DNA of 64,000 nucleotides from Paenarthrobacter sp. JL.01a (GTDB lineage: Bacteria; Actinomycetota; Actinomycetes; Actinomycetales; Micrococcaceae), in NCBI RefSeq assembly GCF_025452095.1, contig NZ_CP104877.1:2542001-2606000 (forward strand), read 5' to 3'. Positions 56,375 through 64,000 of this stretch are shown here, piece by piece. The translations under genes and the position numbers were made by a program. A model generated the notes under the pieces. The model did no database searches. It saw only the letters and a program-made list of their open reading frames with translations, and was not told the origin of the DNA. How positions within the stretch are numbered: position 1 is the stretch's first letter; every line of letters begins with the position of its first letter.

Positions 56375-56509
56375 GTAGTCGTCATCCAATCGTTCGCCCG
56401 GTGATTTCGGGACAAAAGTTCTGCGTCTTCGGGGCTTCAGCAGCAGGAAGAAACGACACTGCCGCGCTCAAAAATCGTACCATCGGAGCACTTGGAACAG
56501 CCGGAAGGA

Positions 56510-56515
56510 TAGGCT
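56510..56515 (+). promoter_or_regulatory. -10 TAGGCT, leaderless start of orn
   Basis: TAGGCT-AGGCGC-GTG gives a 6-nt spacing to the GTG at 56522. Confidence 0.6.
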
Positions 56516-56521
56516 AGGCGC

Positions 56522-57157
56522 GTGCCTATTACTAATGAACGCATCGTCTGGATCGACTGCGAAATGACCGGTCTCGACCTCAAGAACGACGCCTTGATCG
56601 AAGTAGCCGCCCTGGTGACGGATTCCGAGCTCAACATCCTCGGTGACGGCGTCGACGTCGTCATCAAACCCGATGATGCCGCGCTGGAACAAATGAACGA
56701 TTTCGTTCGCGACATGCATACCCGGTCCAAGCTCCTGGACGAACTCCCGTTCGGAAAGACCATGGCCGAGGCTGAAGCCCAGGTTCTGGAATACATCGAG
56801 AAATGGGTTCCGGATCCCCGCAAGGCGCCCCTGGGTGGCAACTCCGTGGGAACGGACCGCATGTTCCTGGCCCGGGACATGCCGAACATCGTCGAGCACC
56901 TGCACTACCGCGTCATTGATGTCAGCACCATCAAGGAGCTTTCACGACGCTGGTTCCCGCGCGCCTACTTCCAGTCGCCGGCAAAGCATGGTGGCCACCG
57001 CGCGCTGGGTGACATCAAGGACTCCATCGACGAACTCCGCTACTACCGCGAGGCCGTCTTTGTTCCGGCTCCGGGTCCCGATACCGCCACGGCCCAGCGC
57101 ATTTCCAAGGAGATCATCGCCAGCGCCGAAACCCTTGGATCCAGCGAGACGGTGTGA
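56522..57157 (+). CDS. orn: Oligoribonuclease
   Basis: This 211-aa DEDDh exonuclease degrades 2-5-nt RNAs, including linear c-di-GMP products. Motifs: VWIDCEMTGLDL (Exo I), VGTDRMFLARDMP (Exo II), and HRALGDIKDSIDELRYYR (Exo III, DEDDh His). The GTG start at 56522 has a -10 6 nt upstream. It follows the divergent mannosyltransferase gene and precedes tRNA-His. Confidence 0.96.
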   Translation: MPITNERIVWIDCEMTGLDLKNDALIEVAALVTDSELNILGDGVDVVIKPDDAALEQMNDFVRDMHTRSKLLDELPFGKTMAEAEAQVLEYIEKWVPDPRKAPLGGNSVGTDRMFLARDMPNIVEHLHYRVIDVSTIKELSRRWFPRAYFQSPAKHGGHRALGDIKDSIDELRYYREAVFVPAPGPDTATAQRISKEIIASAETLGSSETV

Positions 57158-57289
57158 TCTGCGCCATTTTTGAAGGTTTTTTCGCCAAAACCGGCAAAAG
57201 TGGACTTTGCACCCCCAAACAGCAGGTAAGCTATTTGTCGTTGCCTTCGAGGAAAGCCGGTCAAACGGACTGACCACGGAAGGCACATG

Positions 57290-57365
57290 GTGGGCTTAGC
57301 TCAGTTGGCAGAGCGCCTGGTTGTGGTCCAGGAGGTCGCGGGTTCAACCCCCGTAGCTCACCCCA
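57290..57365 (+). tRNA. tRNA-His (anticodon GTG)
   Basis: Acceptor GTGGGCT/AGCTCAC with the expected extra G at 57289 (G-1), anticodon stem CCTGG/CCAGG with loop TTGTGGT, T-loop GGTTCAACCCC, and encoded CCA. Confidence 0.95.
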
Positions 57366-57394
57366 CCGAGATTGGCTGCAGAGCCGGTTTCCAC

Positions 57395-57426
57395 AAAGGC
57401 CGCACCGGTTATCCGGTGCGGCCTTT
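57395..57426 (+). terminator. Terminator of tRNA-His
   Basis: AAAGGCCGCACCGG / CCGGTGCGGCCTTT is a 14-bp stem with a TTAT loop, followed by GCTTTT. Confidence 0.88.
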
Positions 57427-57485
57427 GCTTTTAACCCGGATCCGGAACATCCCGGACCCCAGCGATCACCAGAGGAAGAACCGAC

Positions 57486-58058
57486 ATGACCGTCCTGCCA
57501 GTCACCATATGGGGCGAACCCGTCTTGCACCGCCGGGCAAGCGAAGTGGAAGTCTTCGACGACGAACTGCGCACCTTGATTGCGGACATGTTCGAGACCA
57601 ATGACGCCGCGAACGGCGTCGGGCTTGCCGCTCCCCAGGTCGGCGTAGGCAAGCGCATCTTCGTCTACAAGTACGACAACGACGACGACGTCCCGCCGCA
57701 GGGCGTAGTGGTCAATCCGGTACTGACCCTGTCCAAAGTCTCAGGTGCCCTTCCCGATCCCGACGAAGACGTCGAAGGCTGCTTGTCCTTTCCTGGCGAG
57801 TACTACCCTTTGCAGCGCGCCGAATGGACGCGGGTCCAAGGTTTTGATGGCGACGGCAACCCCGTTGAATTCGAAGCGACGGGCTGGTTCGCCCGGATCA
57901 TCCAGCACGAGTTCGACCACTTGGATGGCAAGCTCTACGTGAACCGCCTCGTGGACCGTTACTCCAAGAAGGCCATGAAGCATGCCAAGAAGAACGGCTG
58001 GGGCGTGCCCGGCCTGACGTGGATGCCCGGCGTCGACCCTGATCCTTTCGGACACTGA
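57486..58058 (+). CDS. def: Peptide deformylase
   Basis: This 190-aa PDF removes the N-formyl group from nascent chains. All three motifs are present: GVGLAAPQVG, EGCLSFP and HEFDHLDG (metal site). ATG 57486 follows GAGGAAG. The next gene starts 3 nt downstream. Confidence 0.97.
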   Translation: MTVLPVTIWGEPVLHRRASEVEVFDDELRTLIADMFETNDAANGVGLAAPQVGVGKRIFVYKYDNDDDVPPQGVVVNPVLTLSKVSGALPDPDEDVEGCLSFPGEYYPLQRAEWTRVQGFDGDGNPVEFEATGWFARIIQHEFDHLDGKLYVNRLVDRYSKKAMKHAKKNGWGVPGLTWMPGVDPDPFGH

Positions 58059-58061
58059 CCC

Positions 58062-58874
58062 ATGGTGACCGCCACCCACACCGGGCTGTTCACGCTTCTG
58101 GGAATCAGCGCCGAGGACGCGCAGGAGTGCGCGCGTCTGCTGGCCACCCCACCTGACAATGGCGTTATCCGGTCCCTCGAGGCCCTGCAGGCGCGGCTTG
58201 GCACCTTTCCATTGGACAGCATCAAGGAAGAGGACGCATCGGAGGCGGCCTGGATCGAAGCACTCCTGCGCTTCGCACCCGTCGTCCATGACTACCACCT
58301 GAAGTTGGGCATCAGTTCTGCTGTTTCCGCGGCGTCACTGGCCGATGTGGGCTTGCAACTGCGGATCAACCGACGGGTTCACGGCCGGTTCGGATTGGAT
58401 ACATGGGGTTGGCTGACGCTTCATATGGCCGGCAACCTCTTCCGGCTTGGCAGGCTGCAGTTCCACCTCGTCCCGGCCGATGGTGCTGCCTCGGGATGGG
58501 TGTTGGGTGTGCATATCCCGGAGGACGGTGGCCTCTCCCCTGCCCTGGTGGACGAGAGTTTTGCCCAAGCCCGCGCCTTTTTCACCCGTCACTTTCCGGA
58601 CAAGCCGGCAGCCGTGGCCACCTGCGATTCATGGATGTTGGATCCGTACCTCTCGGAGCGGCTCCCGAACAGCAACATCGCCTCATTTGCGAGGCGGTTC
58701 ACGGTTGACCGCTGCACCGATGCACCAACCGACGCTGTCTACTTCACCTTCCGTCAGCGGGGCTTGGTGGACCTGGACAAACTCCCCCGGGAAACGTCGC
58801 TGCAGCGGGTGGTCCTGCAGCGGATCGACGACGGCGGCACCTGGCAACTCGGGCACGGTCACCTGGCGTTGTAG
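58062..58874 (+). CDS. Acyltransferase-like protein (GNAT-related, DUF5596-type)
   Basis: This 270-aa protein shows a region (FRLGRLQFHLVPADG, GVHIPEDGGLSP, and a stretch through CDSWMLDP) like the two-domain acyltransferase proteins related to GNAT. A small helical N-terminal part precedes it. Substrate unknown. It starts 3 nt after def, so it is cotranscribed, and it overlaps the convergent HNH nuclease gene by 16 nt. Confidence 0.75.
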   Translation: MVTATHTGLFTLLGISAEDAQECARLLATPPDNGVIRSLEALQARLGTFPLDSIKEEDASEAAWIEALLRFAPVVHDYHLKLGISSAVSAASLADVGLQLRINRRVHGRFGLDTWGWLTLHMAGNLFRLGRLQFHLVPADGAASGWVLGVHIPEDGGLSPALVDESFAQARAFFTRHFPDKPAAVATCDSWMLDPYLSERLPNSNIASFARRFTVDRCTDAPTDAVYFTFRQRGLVDLDKLPRETSLQRVVLQRIDDGGTWQLGHGHLAL

Positions 58875-59659
58875 ATCGTCTGCTGTCCGGGGCAGGAGGA
58901 GAGCACGCCTTTCATGGCGTCCTTTTCAGCCTGGGTCACCCATAGGTGATAAGCGGTCTTTACCGAGATCTGCCGGGCAACGTAGTGGCAACGGAAGTTT
59001 TTGTTGGCGGGCAACCAGGTGGCGGCATCGCCTGCCCCCTTCTTGACGTTCGCCGGGCCATCGGCCGCGATGAGGTTCAGGGGGTCGTTGGCGAGGGTCT
59101 GCCGCTGCTGCACGGTCAGCTGCTGGGCTCCCTTCTGCCAGGCATCGGCCAGGGCAACCACGTGGTCGATCTGCACCGCAGAGCTGGTGTCCTGTCCCCT
59201 TTCGAAGGACACCTGCCGCCCCGTGTAGGGCTCGTTCAGCATGCCGGAAGCAACTTTGCAGGAGGAACCTTCAGTGAACCTGACCGCCGTCAGGTCACGA
59301 CGAAGGATGTCGTTCCTGGTATCGCACCCGTTCCGGTCCGCATCGGCCCAGGCCTGCCCGAAGGCGGCCCTGTCGTAGTCGGATTTCGCAGCCCGGCCTT
59401 TGACCGGCAGGCGCTCCAGGGCGTCTGTGGCTTTTTCGGGGGCTACCGCTGCCGCGCCGCGGACCGGTTTCATCCACTCGGGGTTGTAGACCGGAGCTTC
59501 ACTCGGTCCGGACTGCGCAGGCTGGGCTGCATCGAATTGGCCCGTGGTGAAGTACCAGGACAGCCCCGCAACAATGGTGGCGGCAGCCAGGGCGAGAACA
59601 GCCCATGCTTGGCGTGACCGACGTCGGGCGCGTTTGTAGGCGGACCAGGTGATGCTCAA
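58859..59659 (-). CDS. Secreted or membrane-anchored HNH (DUF1524-type) nuclease
   Basis: This is a 266-aa protein. An N-terminal positively charged patch and TM helix (AWAVLALAAATIVAGLSWYF, about residues 16-35) target it to or across the membrane. The C-terminal domain has the HNH core: VQIDHVVALADAW, NDPLNLIA and N-x-K residues, then NKNFRCHYV. Secreted actinobacterial proteins of this kind probably degrade extracellular DNA. TTG 59659 has GGAG 4-5 nt upstream; an ATG at 59752 opens the same frame but adds no signal-like sequence. Confidence 0.82.
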   Translation of the reverse strand: MSITWSAYKRARRRSRQAWAVLALAAATIVAGLSWYFTTGQFDAAQPAQSGPSEAPVYNPEWMKPVRGAAAVAPEKATDALERLPVKGRAAKSDYDRAAFGQAWADADRNGCDTRNDILRRDLTAVRFTEGSSCKVASGMLNEPYTGRQVSFERGQDTSSAVQIDHVVALADAWQKGAQQLTVQQRQTLANDPLNLIAADGPANVKKGAGDAATWLPANKNFRCHYVARQISVKTAYHLWVTQAEKDAMKGVLSSCPGQQTIYNAR

Positions 59660-59728
59660 GGGACTCCATCCAGTGGGGCAGGTGTGTCCTACGAGCGTAT
59701 GGCAAGGCCCCGACAGCCAGAGTCGGTA

Positions 59729-59760
59729 TCCACAGTGTGTAGGAGAAGTCACACTGTGGA
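59729..59760. promoter_or_regulatory. Inverted repeat TCCACAGTGTG-N10-CACACTGTGGA
   Basis: This perfect 11-bp inverted repeat with a 10-nt spacer lies between the HNH gene and the small coiled-coil gene. There is no T run on minus, so it may be an operator of the HNH gene or a hairpin that ends the small gene. Confidence 0.45.
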
Positions 59761-59777
59761 GGCCGGAAGCGGAACCC

Positions 59778-59996
59778 TTATTGCTCGCGCATCACGCGTT
59801 GGAGATCCTCGGCAGCCACTTCCAGAAGTCCGCGCAGTTGCTCCACACGCTCGTCGGAGACGTCTCCGGCAGCGTTGGCCGCGACTGCTTGATCCAGAAG
59901 CTTCTGTGCTTGCTTATGGTTGGCCTTGGCGACATCCAAGGCGTGTTCGAGCGTGGTCTCATGTTCGATGGTTGATTCGTTGTCCATGAGTGCCAT
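59778..59996 (-). CDS. Small coiled-coil-like protein, 72 aa
   Basis: This is a highly helical acidic protein with heptad-like hydrophobic spacing (ALDVAKANHKQAQKLLDQAVAAN, then VEQLRGLLEVAAEDLQRVM). No family recognised. Start is ATG 59996; ATG 59987 is the alternative. It is placed between gap and the HNH gene, all on minus. Confidence 0.55.
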   Translation of the reverse strand: MALMDNESTIEHETTLEHALDVAKANHKQAQKLLDQAVAANAAGDVSDERVEQLRGLLEVAAEDLQRVMREQ

Positions 59997-60004
59997 TCTG
60001 CTCA

Positions 60005-60042
60005 GGTTTCCCGGCCGATTCCAGTGACCCGGCCGGGAAACC
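60005..60042 (-). terminator. Possible terminator of gap
   Basis: GGTTTCCCGGCCG / CGGCCGGGAAACC is a perfect 13-bp stem around a 12-nt loop just after the gap stop. There is no long T run, so this is a moderate call. Confidence 0.6.
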
Positions 60043-60061
60043 CGTGAGAACTGCGTGGGTA

Positions 60062-61549
60062 TCAGGCGTCAGCAGTTTCCAGTACAGCAATGGGAGCGAT
60101 GACGTCCTTGGCGGGGAACGACGGCGGGTTCACACCGGCCATTTCTTCCATGACCCGGACAACCTGGCAGGAGTAGCCGAACTCGTTGTCGTACCAGACG
60201 TACAGCACGAGGTTCTTGTCGTTGGAGATGGTCGCAAGTCCGTCAACGATGCCGGCCCGGCGGGATCCAACGAAGTCGGTGGAAACCACGTCAGGGGAAT
60301 CGATGTAGTCGATCTGCTTGCGGAGATCGGAGTGGAGGGACATTTCGCGGAGGTAGTCGTTGACTTCCTCACGCGTGGTGCCGTTCTCAAGGTTGAGGTT
60401 CAGGATGGCCATGGACACGTCCGGGGTGGGTACGCGGATGGCATTGCCCGTGAGCTTACCCTGCAGTTCGGGAAGGGCCTTGGCGACAGCTTTTGCAGCA
60501 CCGGTCTCGGTGATCACCATGTTCAGCGCAGCCGAGCGTCCACGGCGGTCACCCTTGTGGAAGTTGTCGATCAGGTTCTGGTCGTTCGTGAACGAGTGGA
60601 CCGTCTCGACGTGGCCGTGGATGATGCCGAACTTGTCGTTGATGGCCTTCAGCACAGGGGTGATGGCATTGGTGGTGCAGGACGCGGCGGTGACGATCTT
60701 GTCGTCGTCGTTGATGTCGCGGTGGTTGATACCGTGCACGATGTTCTTGAGCTCGCCCTTGCCCGGCGCCGTCAGCAGGACGCGGGCAACGCCCTTGCTC
60801 TGCAGGTGCTGGGAGAGGCCATCGGTGTCGCGCCAGCGTCCCGTGTTGTCGACAACCAGTGCATCCTTGATGCCGTACGCGGTGTAGTCGACAGTCGCGG
60901 GGTTGTCCGAGTAGATGACCTGGATCTGGACACCGTTGGCCGTGATGGTGTTGGCTTCCTCATCCACGCGGATGGTGCCTTCGAAGGAGCCGTGGACGGA
61001 GTCGCGGCGCAGCAGGCTCGCGCGCTTGACGAGGTCGTTGTCAGCACCCTTGCGAACCACGATGGCGCGCAGGCGAAGACCGTGGCCACCGCCGGCCTTT
61101 TCGATCAGGAGGCGGGCCAGCAAGCGGCCGATGCGTCCAAAACCGTAAAGAACGACGTCGGTGCTGGTGCGGTCATCAGCGCCGCGCCTGCCCACGATCT
61201 CGGCCAGTTCTGACCGCAAGTACTCATCCAGCGAGGCGCCGTTGCCTTCTGCCCGGTACTTCTCCGTCAAGCGTGCGATGTCGATGGCTGCGGCACCGAG
61301 TTCAAGCTCAGAAAGGGCGTTGAGCAGGGGTGCGGTCTCTTCGAGCAGGAGCTCGTGGTTGCTCATCCGGCGTGCAAAGCGGTGGGCCTTGAGGATGTTC
61401 ATGGTGGACTTGTTGATCAAGCTCCGGCCGTGGATGCTGGTGACCACGTTGTTTTCCCGGTACAACCGGCCGATCACCGGAATCATGGCCTCGGCGAGAG
61501 CCTCCCGGCCCATCCACTTATCAAGACAAGAATCTGACGTCTGGCTCAC
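60062..61549 (-). CDS. gap: Glyceraldehyde-3-phosphate dehydrogenase, long GapB-like form
   Basis: This 495-aa enzyme has a roughly 130-residue N-terminal extension (KWMGREALAEAMIPVIGRLY, HGRSLINKST) before the normal GAPDH core. The core begins VLYGFGRIGRLLARLL and has the catalytic Cys in AASCTTNAITP and the terminal WYDNEFGYSCQVVR. C. glutamicum GapB has the same length class and works mainly in gluconeogenesis with NADP(H) or NAD(H); that role here is inference. GTG 61549 follows GAAGG. Confidence 0.93.
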   Translation of the reverse strand: MSQTSDSCLDKWMGREALAEAMIPVIGRLYRENNVVTSIHGRSLINKSTMNILKAHRFARRMSNHELLLEETAPLLNALSELELGAAAIDIARLTEKYRAEGNGASLDEYLRSELAEIVGRRGADDRTSTDVVLYGFGRIGRLLARLLIEKAGGGHGLRLRAIVVRKGADNDLVKRASLLRRDSVHGSFEGTIRVDEEANTITANGVQIQVIYSDNPATVDYTAYGIKDALVVDNTGRWRDTDGLSQHLQSKGVARVLLTAPGKGELKNIVHGINHRDINDDDKIVTAASCTTNAITPVLKAINDKFGIIHGHVETVHSFTNDQNLIDNFHKGDRRGRSAALNMVITETGAAKAVAKALPELQGKLTGNAIRVPTPDVSMAILNLNLENGTTREEVNDYLREMSLHSDLRKQIDYIDSPDVVSTDFVGSRRAGIVDGLATISNDKNLVLYVWYDNEFGYSCQVVRVMEEMAGVNPPSFPAKDVIAPIAVLETADA

Positions 61550-61812
61550 AGAACTACCTTCCTTGGGTCAACCACATACGTCCTCGTATGCAGATGGCAG
61601 CGGCCGCCCGGAGTAATCCTGCGGCACATGCGCCAGCGGGCTTCGGTCCACCCACAGCGCCTTGAACGAGAGCAAAGAAAATCCGCCGGCTGCGAACGCA
61701 GTCCCGGCGGCAGAACATCTACGTTCAGTAACCATTCTAGGCGGGAAGGGCCGGGCATAGTCGTCCCGGAGGCGTGAAATCACTCACACGCCCGCGATTC
61801 CGGCAGTCATAA
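61550..61812. other. Intergenic region between gap and rnpB
   Basis: No gene is supported in this 263-nt stretch. It should hold the gap promoter and the 3' end of the rnpB transcript. A weak hairpin GGCGTG/CACGCC (61771-61792) could be the rnpB terminator. Confidence 0.45.
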
Positions 61813-61813
61813 A

Positions 61814-62210
61814 TGGATGGGTTGACCGATACGCCGGGTTCTGTCATCCGTTGTCGTTGCCAACAATGGAGTAGCGGCCATCCATCTACGGACGCCGTTG
61901 CCGACGCCCTCCAGCGGCCTACCCGGACACTCGGGCGAGCAGCCCTCGAACGTGTCCTGTCTGGCCTTGCTCCGGGTGGGGTTTACCTAGCCTCCCCGGT
62001 CACCCGGGGAGCTGGTGGTCTCTTACACCACCGTTTCACCCTTACCTGCTGCAACCGGTGCAATACCGGAAACGCAGGCGGTCTGTTCTCTGTGGCACTG
62101 GCCTGCGGGTTACCCCGAGTGGGCGTTACCCACCACCCTGCTCTGCGGAGCCCGGACGTTCCTCGAGCCACTTTCGTGACGCGCGACCGCCTGGTCAACC
62201 CATCCGCCCT
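61814..62210 (-). ncRNA. rnpB: RNase P RNA (class A)
   Basis: The minus strand has the conserved parts GAGGAACGTCCGGGCTCCGC, AGAGCAGGGTG, ACAGAGAACAGACCGCC and GACAGAACCCGGCGTATCGG. The ends GGATGGGTTGACC and GGTCAACCCATCC pair as a 13-bp P1. The RNA is the catalytic part of RNase P, which matures tRNA 5' ends. Confidence 0.96.
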
Positions 62211-62246
62211 ACAGTCTACCGGCGTCCGGGCGGCCCAAGTCACCGG

Positions 62247-62252
62247 TAATAT
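62247..62252 (+). promoter_or_regulatory. -10 TAATAT, leaderless start of yaaA
   Basis: TAATAT-CGACTG-GTG gives a spacing of 6 nt to GTG 62259, directly beside the divergent rnpB promoter. Confidence 0.55.
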
Positions 62253-62258
62253 CGACTG

Positions 62259-63023
62259 GTGCTGATTCTGCTGCCGCCTTCAGAAGGCAAGACCCCCGCC
62301 GCCAAAGGCCCCGCCATTGACTGGGAGTCGTTGAGCTTTCCGGAACTTAACCCGTACCGGGCCAAGGTCCTTGAAGCGCTGGGAACCGTGAGCGCGCACG
62401 AGGACGCACTCGCGTTGCTGGGCGTCGGCGCCTCCCTGCGGGACGACGTCGAACGTAATACCCGCCTCCATGCCGAACCGGCAGCCCCTGCGCACCAGGT
62501 GTACTCCGGCGTGCTGTACGACGCCTTGGGCTTCAAAACCATGACGCCGGCCCAGCGGCGCAAGGCGACCGAATCCATCCTGGTGGTCTCGGCGCTCTGG
62601 GGCGCCATCGGCTTCGGCGACCACGTGCCGGCCTACCGCCTGTCCATGGGAACCGCACTGCCCGACGTCGGACGCCTTGCCTCCTACTGGAAGCCGCAGC
62701 TTAACGCCGCACTGGCCAAACGCTCGGAAGGAGAGCTGCTGATCGATTGCCGCTCGAGCACCTACGCCGCGGCGTGGGCTCCCCCCGCGGAGCAGACGGT
62801 AAACGTCAATGTTTTCAACGAGGCCAATGGCAAGCGGACGGTGGTGAGCCACTTCGCAAAGCACACCCGGGGTGAGCTGGCGCGGCACTTGCTGACGAGG
62901 CGCGGCAAGGCACCGGCAACTCCCCAACAACTCCTGAAGGCAGCAAGCGAGCACTGGACCACCGAACTCGTCGAGGGCACTGCCCGCAAGCCGCATGCGC
63001 TGAACATTATCCTGACGAGCTAG
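62259..63023 (+). CDS. yaaA: Peroxide stress protein YaaA
   Basis: This 254-aa UPF0246/YaaA protein has the family opening LPPSEGK, VYSGVLYDALGF, ALWGAIGFGDHVPAYRLSMGT and FNEANGKRTVVSHFAKHTRGELAR. YaaA lowers free iron during peroxide stress in E. coli. It has the full expected length. The GTG start is assigned from the conserved LILLPPSEGK N-terminus and its -10 spacing. Confidence 0.93.
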   Translation: MLILLPPSEGKTPAAKGPAIDWESLSFPELNPYRAKVLEALGTVSAHEDALALLGVGASLRDDVERNTRLHAEPAAPAHQVYSGVLYDALGFKTMTPAQRRKATESILVVSALWGAIGFGDHVPAYRLSMGTALPDVGRLASYWKPQLNAALAKRSEGELLIDCRSSTYAAAWAPPAEQTVNVNVFNEANGKRTVVSHFAKHTRGELARHLLTRRGKAPATPQQLLKAASEHWTTELVEGTARKPHALNIILTS

Positions 63024-63045
63024 GCCCGCGGAATCCGCAGCAGGG

Positions 63046-63783
63046 TCAGTTCCACTCCGCCGATCGAACCAGGATGACGCCGGAGTCCGGGCAGAATACG
63101 ATGTCGTCTTCGGCAGCGGCTTTGACCTCGGCGAGGTCGCCTGGGCTGAGCATCATCCCCGAGCCTTCGGACTTGCCGTGGAACAGGCGGGCAGCACCGA
63201 CGCCCCGCTTGGCGATGGTCTTCTCGTAGACTGCGAGCATCCCCGTATCCAAGGCTTCGGCGAAGGCTGCCCGCTGTCCGCGGACCACCGTTTCCTCAGC
63301 AGCGATCTCCGCGATAGCTTCATCCAGCTCCGCACGGATACTTCCAAAAGAGCCCTGGATGTCATCGGCGATGGCCTGCTGGGCAGCTTGGCGTTCACGC
63401 AGGGTGTCCAGGCGCTCCAGGATCTCCAGTTCAACGTCTTCGAGGTCTGAACGGCGCTTGGACAACGAGGCAATGTCGTTCTGCAGCGCCACCAGGTCCT
63501 TGGACAGGCCGGTCCCGCTGTTGAGCCTGGTTTCGTCGCGCTCGATGCGGGAGGCAACCTGTTCGACGTCGGCTTCCGCCCTGCGGAGTTCGGCCTCGGC
63601 GTCGTGGACGGCTACTTTGGCAGCCCCCAGTTCACCGTTGGCTACTGCGAGGGCATCGGTCAGGTCAGTAATGCGGGGATCGTTTTCCAGCACTTTCCGG
63701 CGGCCGGCCAGCGATTTGAGCTTGGCATCCAGTCCCTGCAGTTCAAGCAATTTCATTTGTTCTGCCGGTGCTGCTTTTGCCAC
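63046..63783 (-). CDS. Degenerate zinc-ribbon coiled-coil protein
   Basis: This is a 245-aa protein with a long coiled coil (about residues 10-165, rich in Arg, Glu and Leu) and a C-terminal ribbon of the type C4 zinc-ribbon/DUF164 family. In relatives the ribbon has two CxxC pairs; here only one Cys is left (in FCPDSGVILVRS), so zinc binding is probably lost. GTG 63783 follows GGAGG. It is followed upstream by a Nif3-like gene, a common arrangement. Confidence 0.88.
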   Translation of the reverse strand: MAKAAPAEQMKLLELQGLDAKLKSLAGRRKVLENDPRITDLTDALAVANGELGAAKVAVHDAEAELRRAEADVEQVASRIERDETRLNSGTGLSKDLVALQNDIASLSKRRSDLEDVELEILERLDTLRERQAAQQAIADDIQGSFGSIRAELDEAIAEIAAEETVVRGQRAAFAEALDTGMLAVYEKTIAKRGVGAARLFHGKSEGSGMMLSPGDLAEVKAAAEDDIVFCPDSGVILVRSAEWN

Positions 63784-63841
63784 GCTTACCTCCGCTTGTC
63801 GCCGCCGGCCCTGGAGATCAGGTCCGGATCTTTCCTAGACT

Positions 63842-64000
63842 CTAGTCGCCGCCGGGAGTCAGTATGAAGTCCCACGGGTCGCTGTTGGTACTGCTGACGC
63901 GGATATCGACGTCGTAGCCTTGGTCCGCGAGGACGTTGCCCAGCGCTTCGGCCGCCGCGGGAAGCCACAGCCATTCGCTGGCGAAGTGGGAAACGTCAAT
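63842..64000 (-). CDS. Nif3-like dinuclear metal-centre protein, C-terminal end
   Basis: The last 52 codons run to the window edge. They contain VSHFASEWLWLP and SSTNSDPWDFI, which are the conserved C-terminal parts of the Nif3/YbgI family. The family has a dinuclear metal site and an unclear role. It precedes the zinc-ribbon gene on the same strand, so the two are probably in one operon. Confidence 0.9.
   Translation of the reverse strand: MDVSHFASEWLWLPAAAEALGNVLADQGYDVDIRVSSTNSDPWDFILTPGGD

Noticed and set aside
54452..56404. 650-aa open frame opposite the mannosyltransferase
   Set aside because: It is Asp/Gln/His-rich without motifs, and is a shadow of the MptB-like gene.
59727..59735. 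DnaA-box-like TATCCACAG
   Set aside because: A single imperfect match within an inverted repeat with no origin genes nearby.

Overview
The window is chromosomal DNA from a high-GC actinobacterium of the Micrococcaceae, most like Arthrobacter or Paenarthrobacter. This is inferred from gene content and order (obgE-proB-proA beside nadD and rsfS, the ileS-folC-DUF4233-ndk operon, tig-clpP1-clpP2-clpX, an RNase E/G with long Ala/Glu-rich extensions), from actinobacterial markers (a mycothiol-type nitroreductase, an MptB-like lipomannan mannosyltransferase, a translational T-box before ileS) and from many apparently leaderless promoters.

Layout. 1-3812: end of a MoxR ATPase gene, a 67-aa protein, a ROK regulator, an RlmG/RsmC-type methyltransferase and a cupin. 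3846-9401: an accessory segment bracketed by two identical tRNA-Ala(GGC) genes, holding a gamma-butyrolactone-receptor-like TetR regulator and a vanillate demethylation cluster (PadR regulator, divergent vanA-vanB-vanK). 9519-17129: a core block on the minus strand (rplU-rpmA, obgE-proB-proA, a small membrane protein, nadD, a tail-anchored protein, rsfS). 17461-22323: TPP-riboswitch-controlled thiD-tenA and the large rne. 22808-29345: VKOR, ndk, DUF4233, folC and T-box-controlled ileS. 29443-35824: EEP phosphatase, SDR, valS, an Fpg-type glycosylase and a mycothiol nitroreductase. 35906-40292: the Clp protease genes and trigger factor. 40362-50325: tRNA-Pro, tRNA-Gly, nei-type glycosylase, rpiB, pepN, osmC, an epimerase, mscS, a truncated globin and tesB. 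50385-64000: ettA, a lipoprotein, SRPBCC, tRNA-Arg, ssb, alkD, mptB-like, orn, tRNA-His, def, an acyltransferase-like gene, a secreted HNH nuclease, gap, rnpB, yaaA, a degenerate zinc-ribbon protein and the end of a Nif3-like gene.

Functional themes are translation and protein quality control (two tRNA synthetases, L21/L27, Obg, RsfS, EttA, Def, ClpXP, Tig, five tRNAs, RNase P, RNase E, Orn), NAD, thiamine, folate and proline biosynthesis, and DNA repair. The only clearly accessory piece is the vanillate cluster: VanA/VanB would demethylate vanillate to protocatechuate, VanK would import it, and the divergent PadR protein would repress through two palindromes between the genes. No CRISPR array, IS element or prophage was seen. 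The best unexplained observations are the GBL-receptor-like regulator with its ARE-like palindrome, the tRNA-bracketed island, the non-canonical nadD start, a tRNA terminator that doubles as the 3' end of a convergent coding region, and a recurring -10 element 6-7 nt before start codons.
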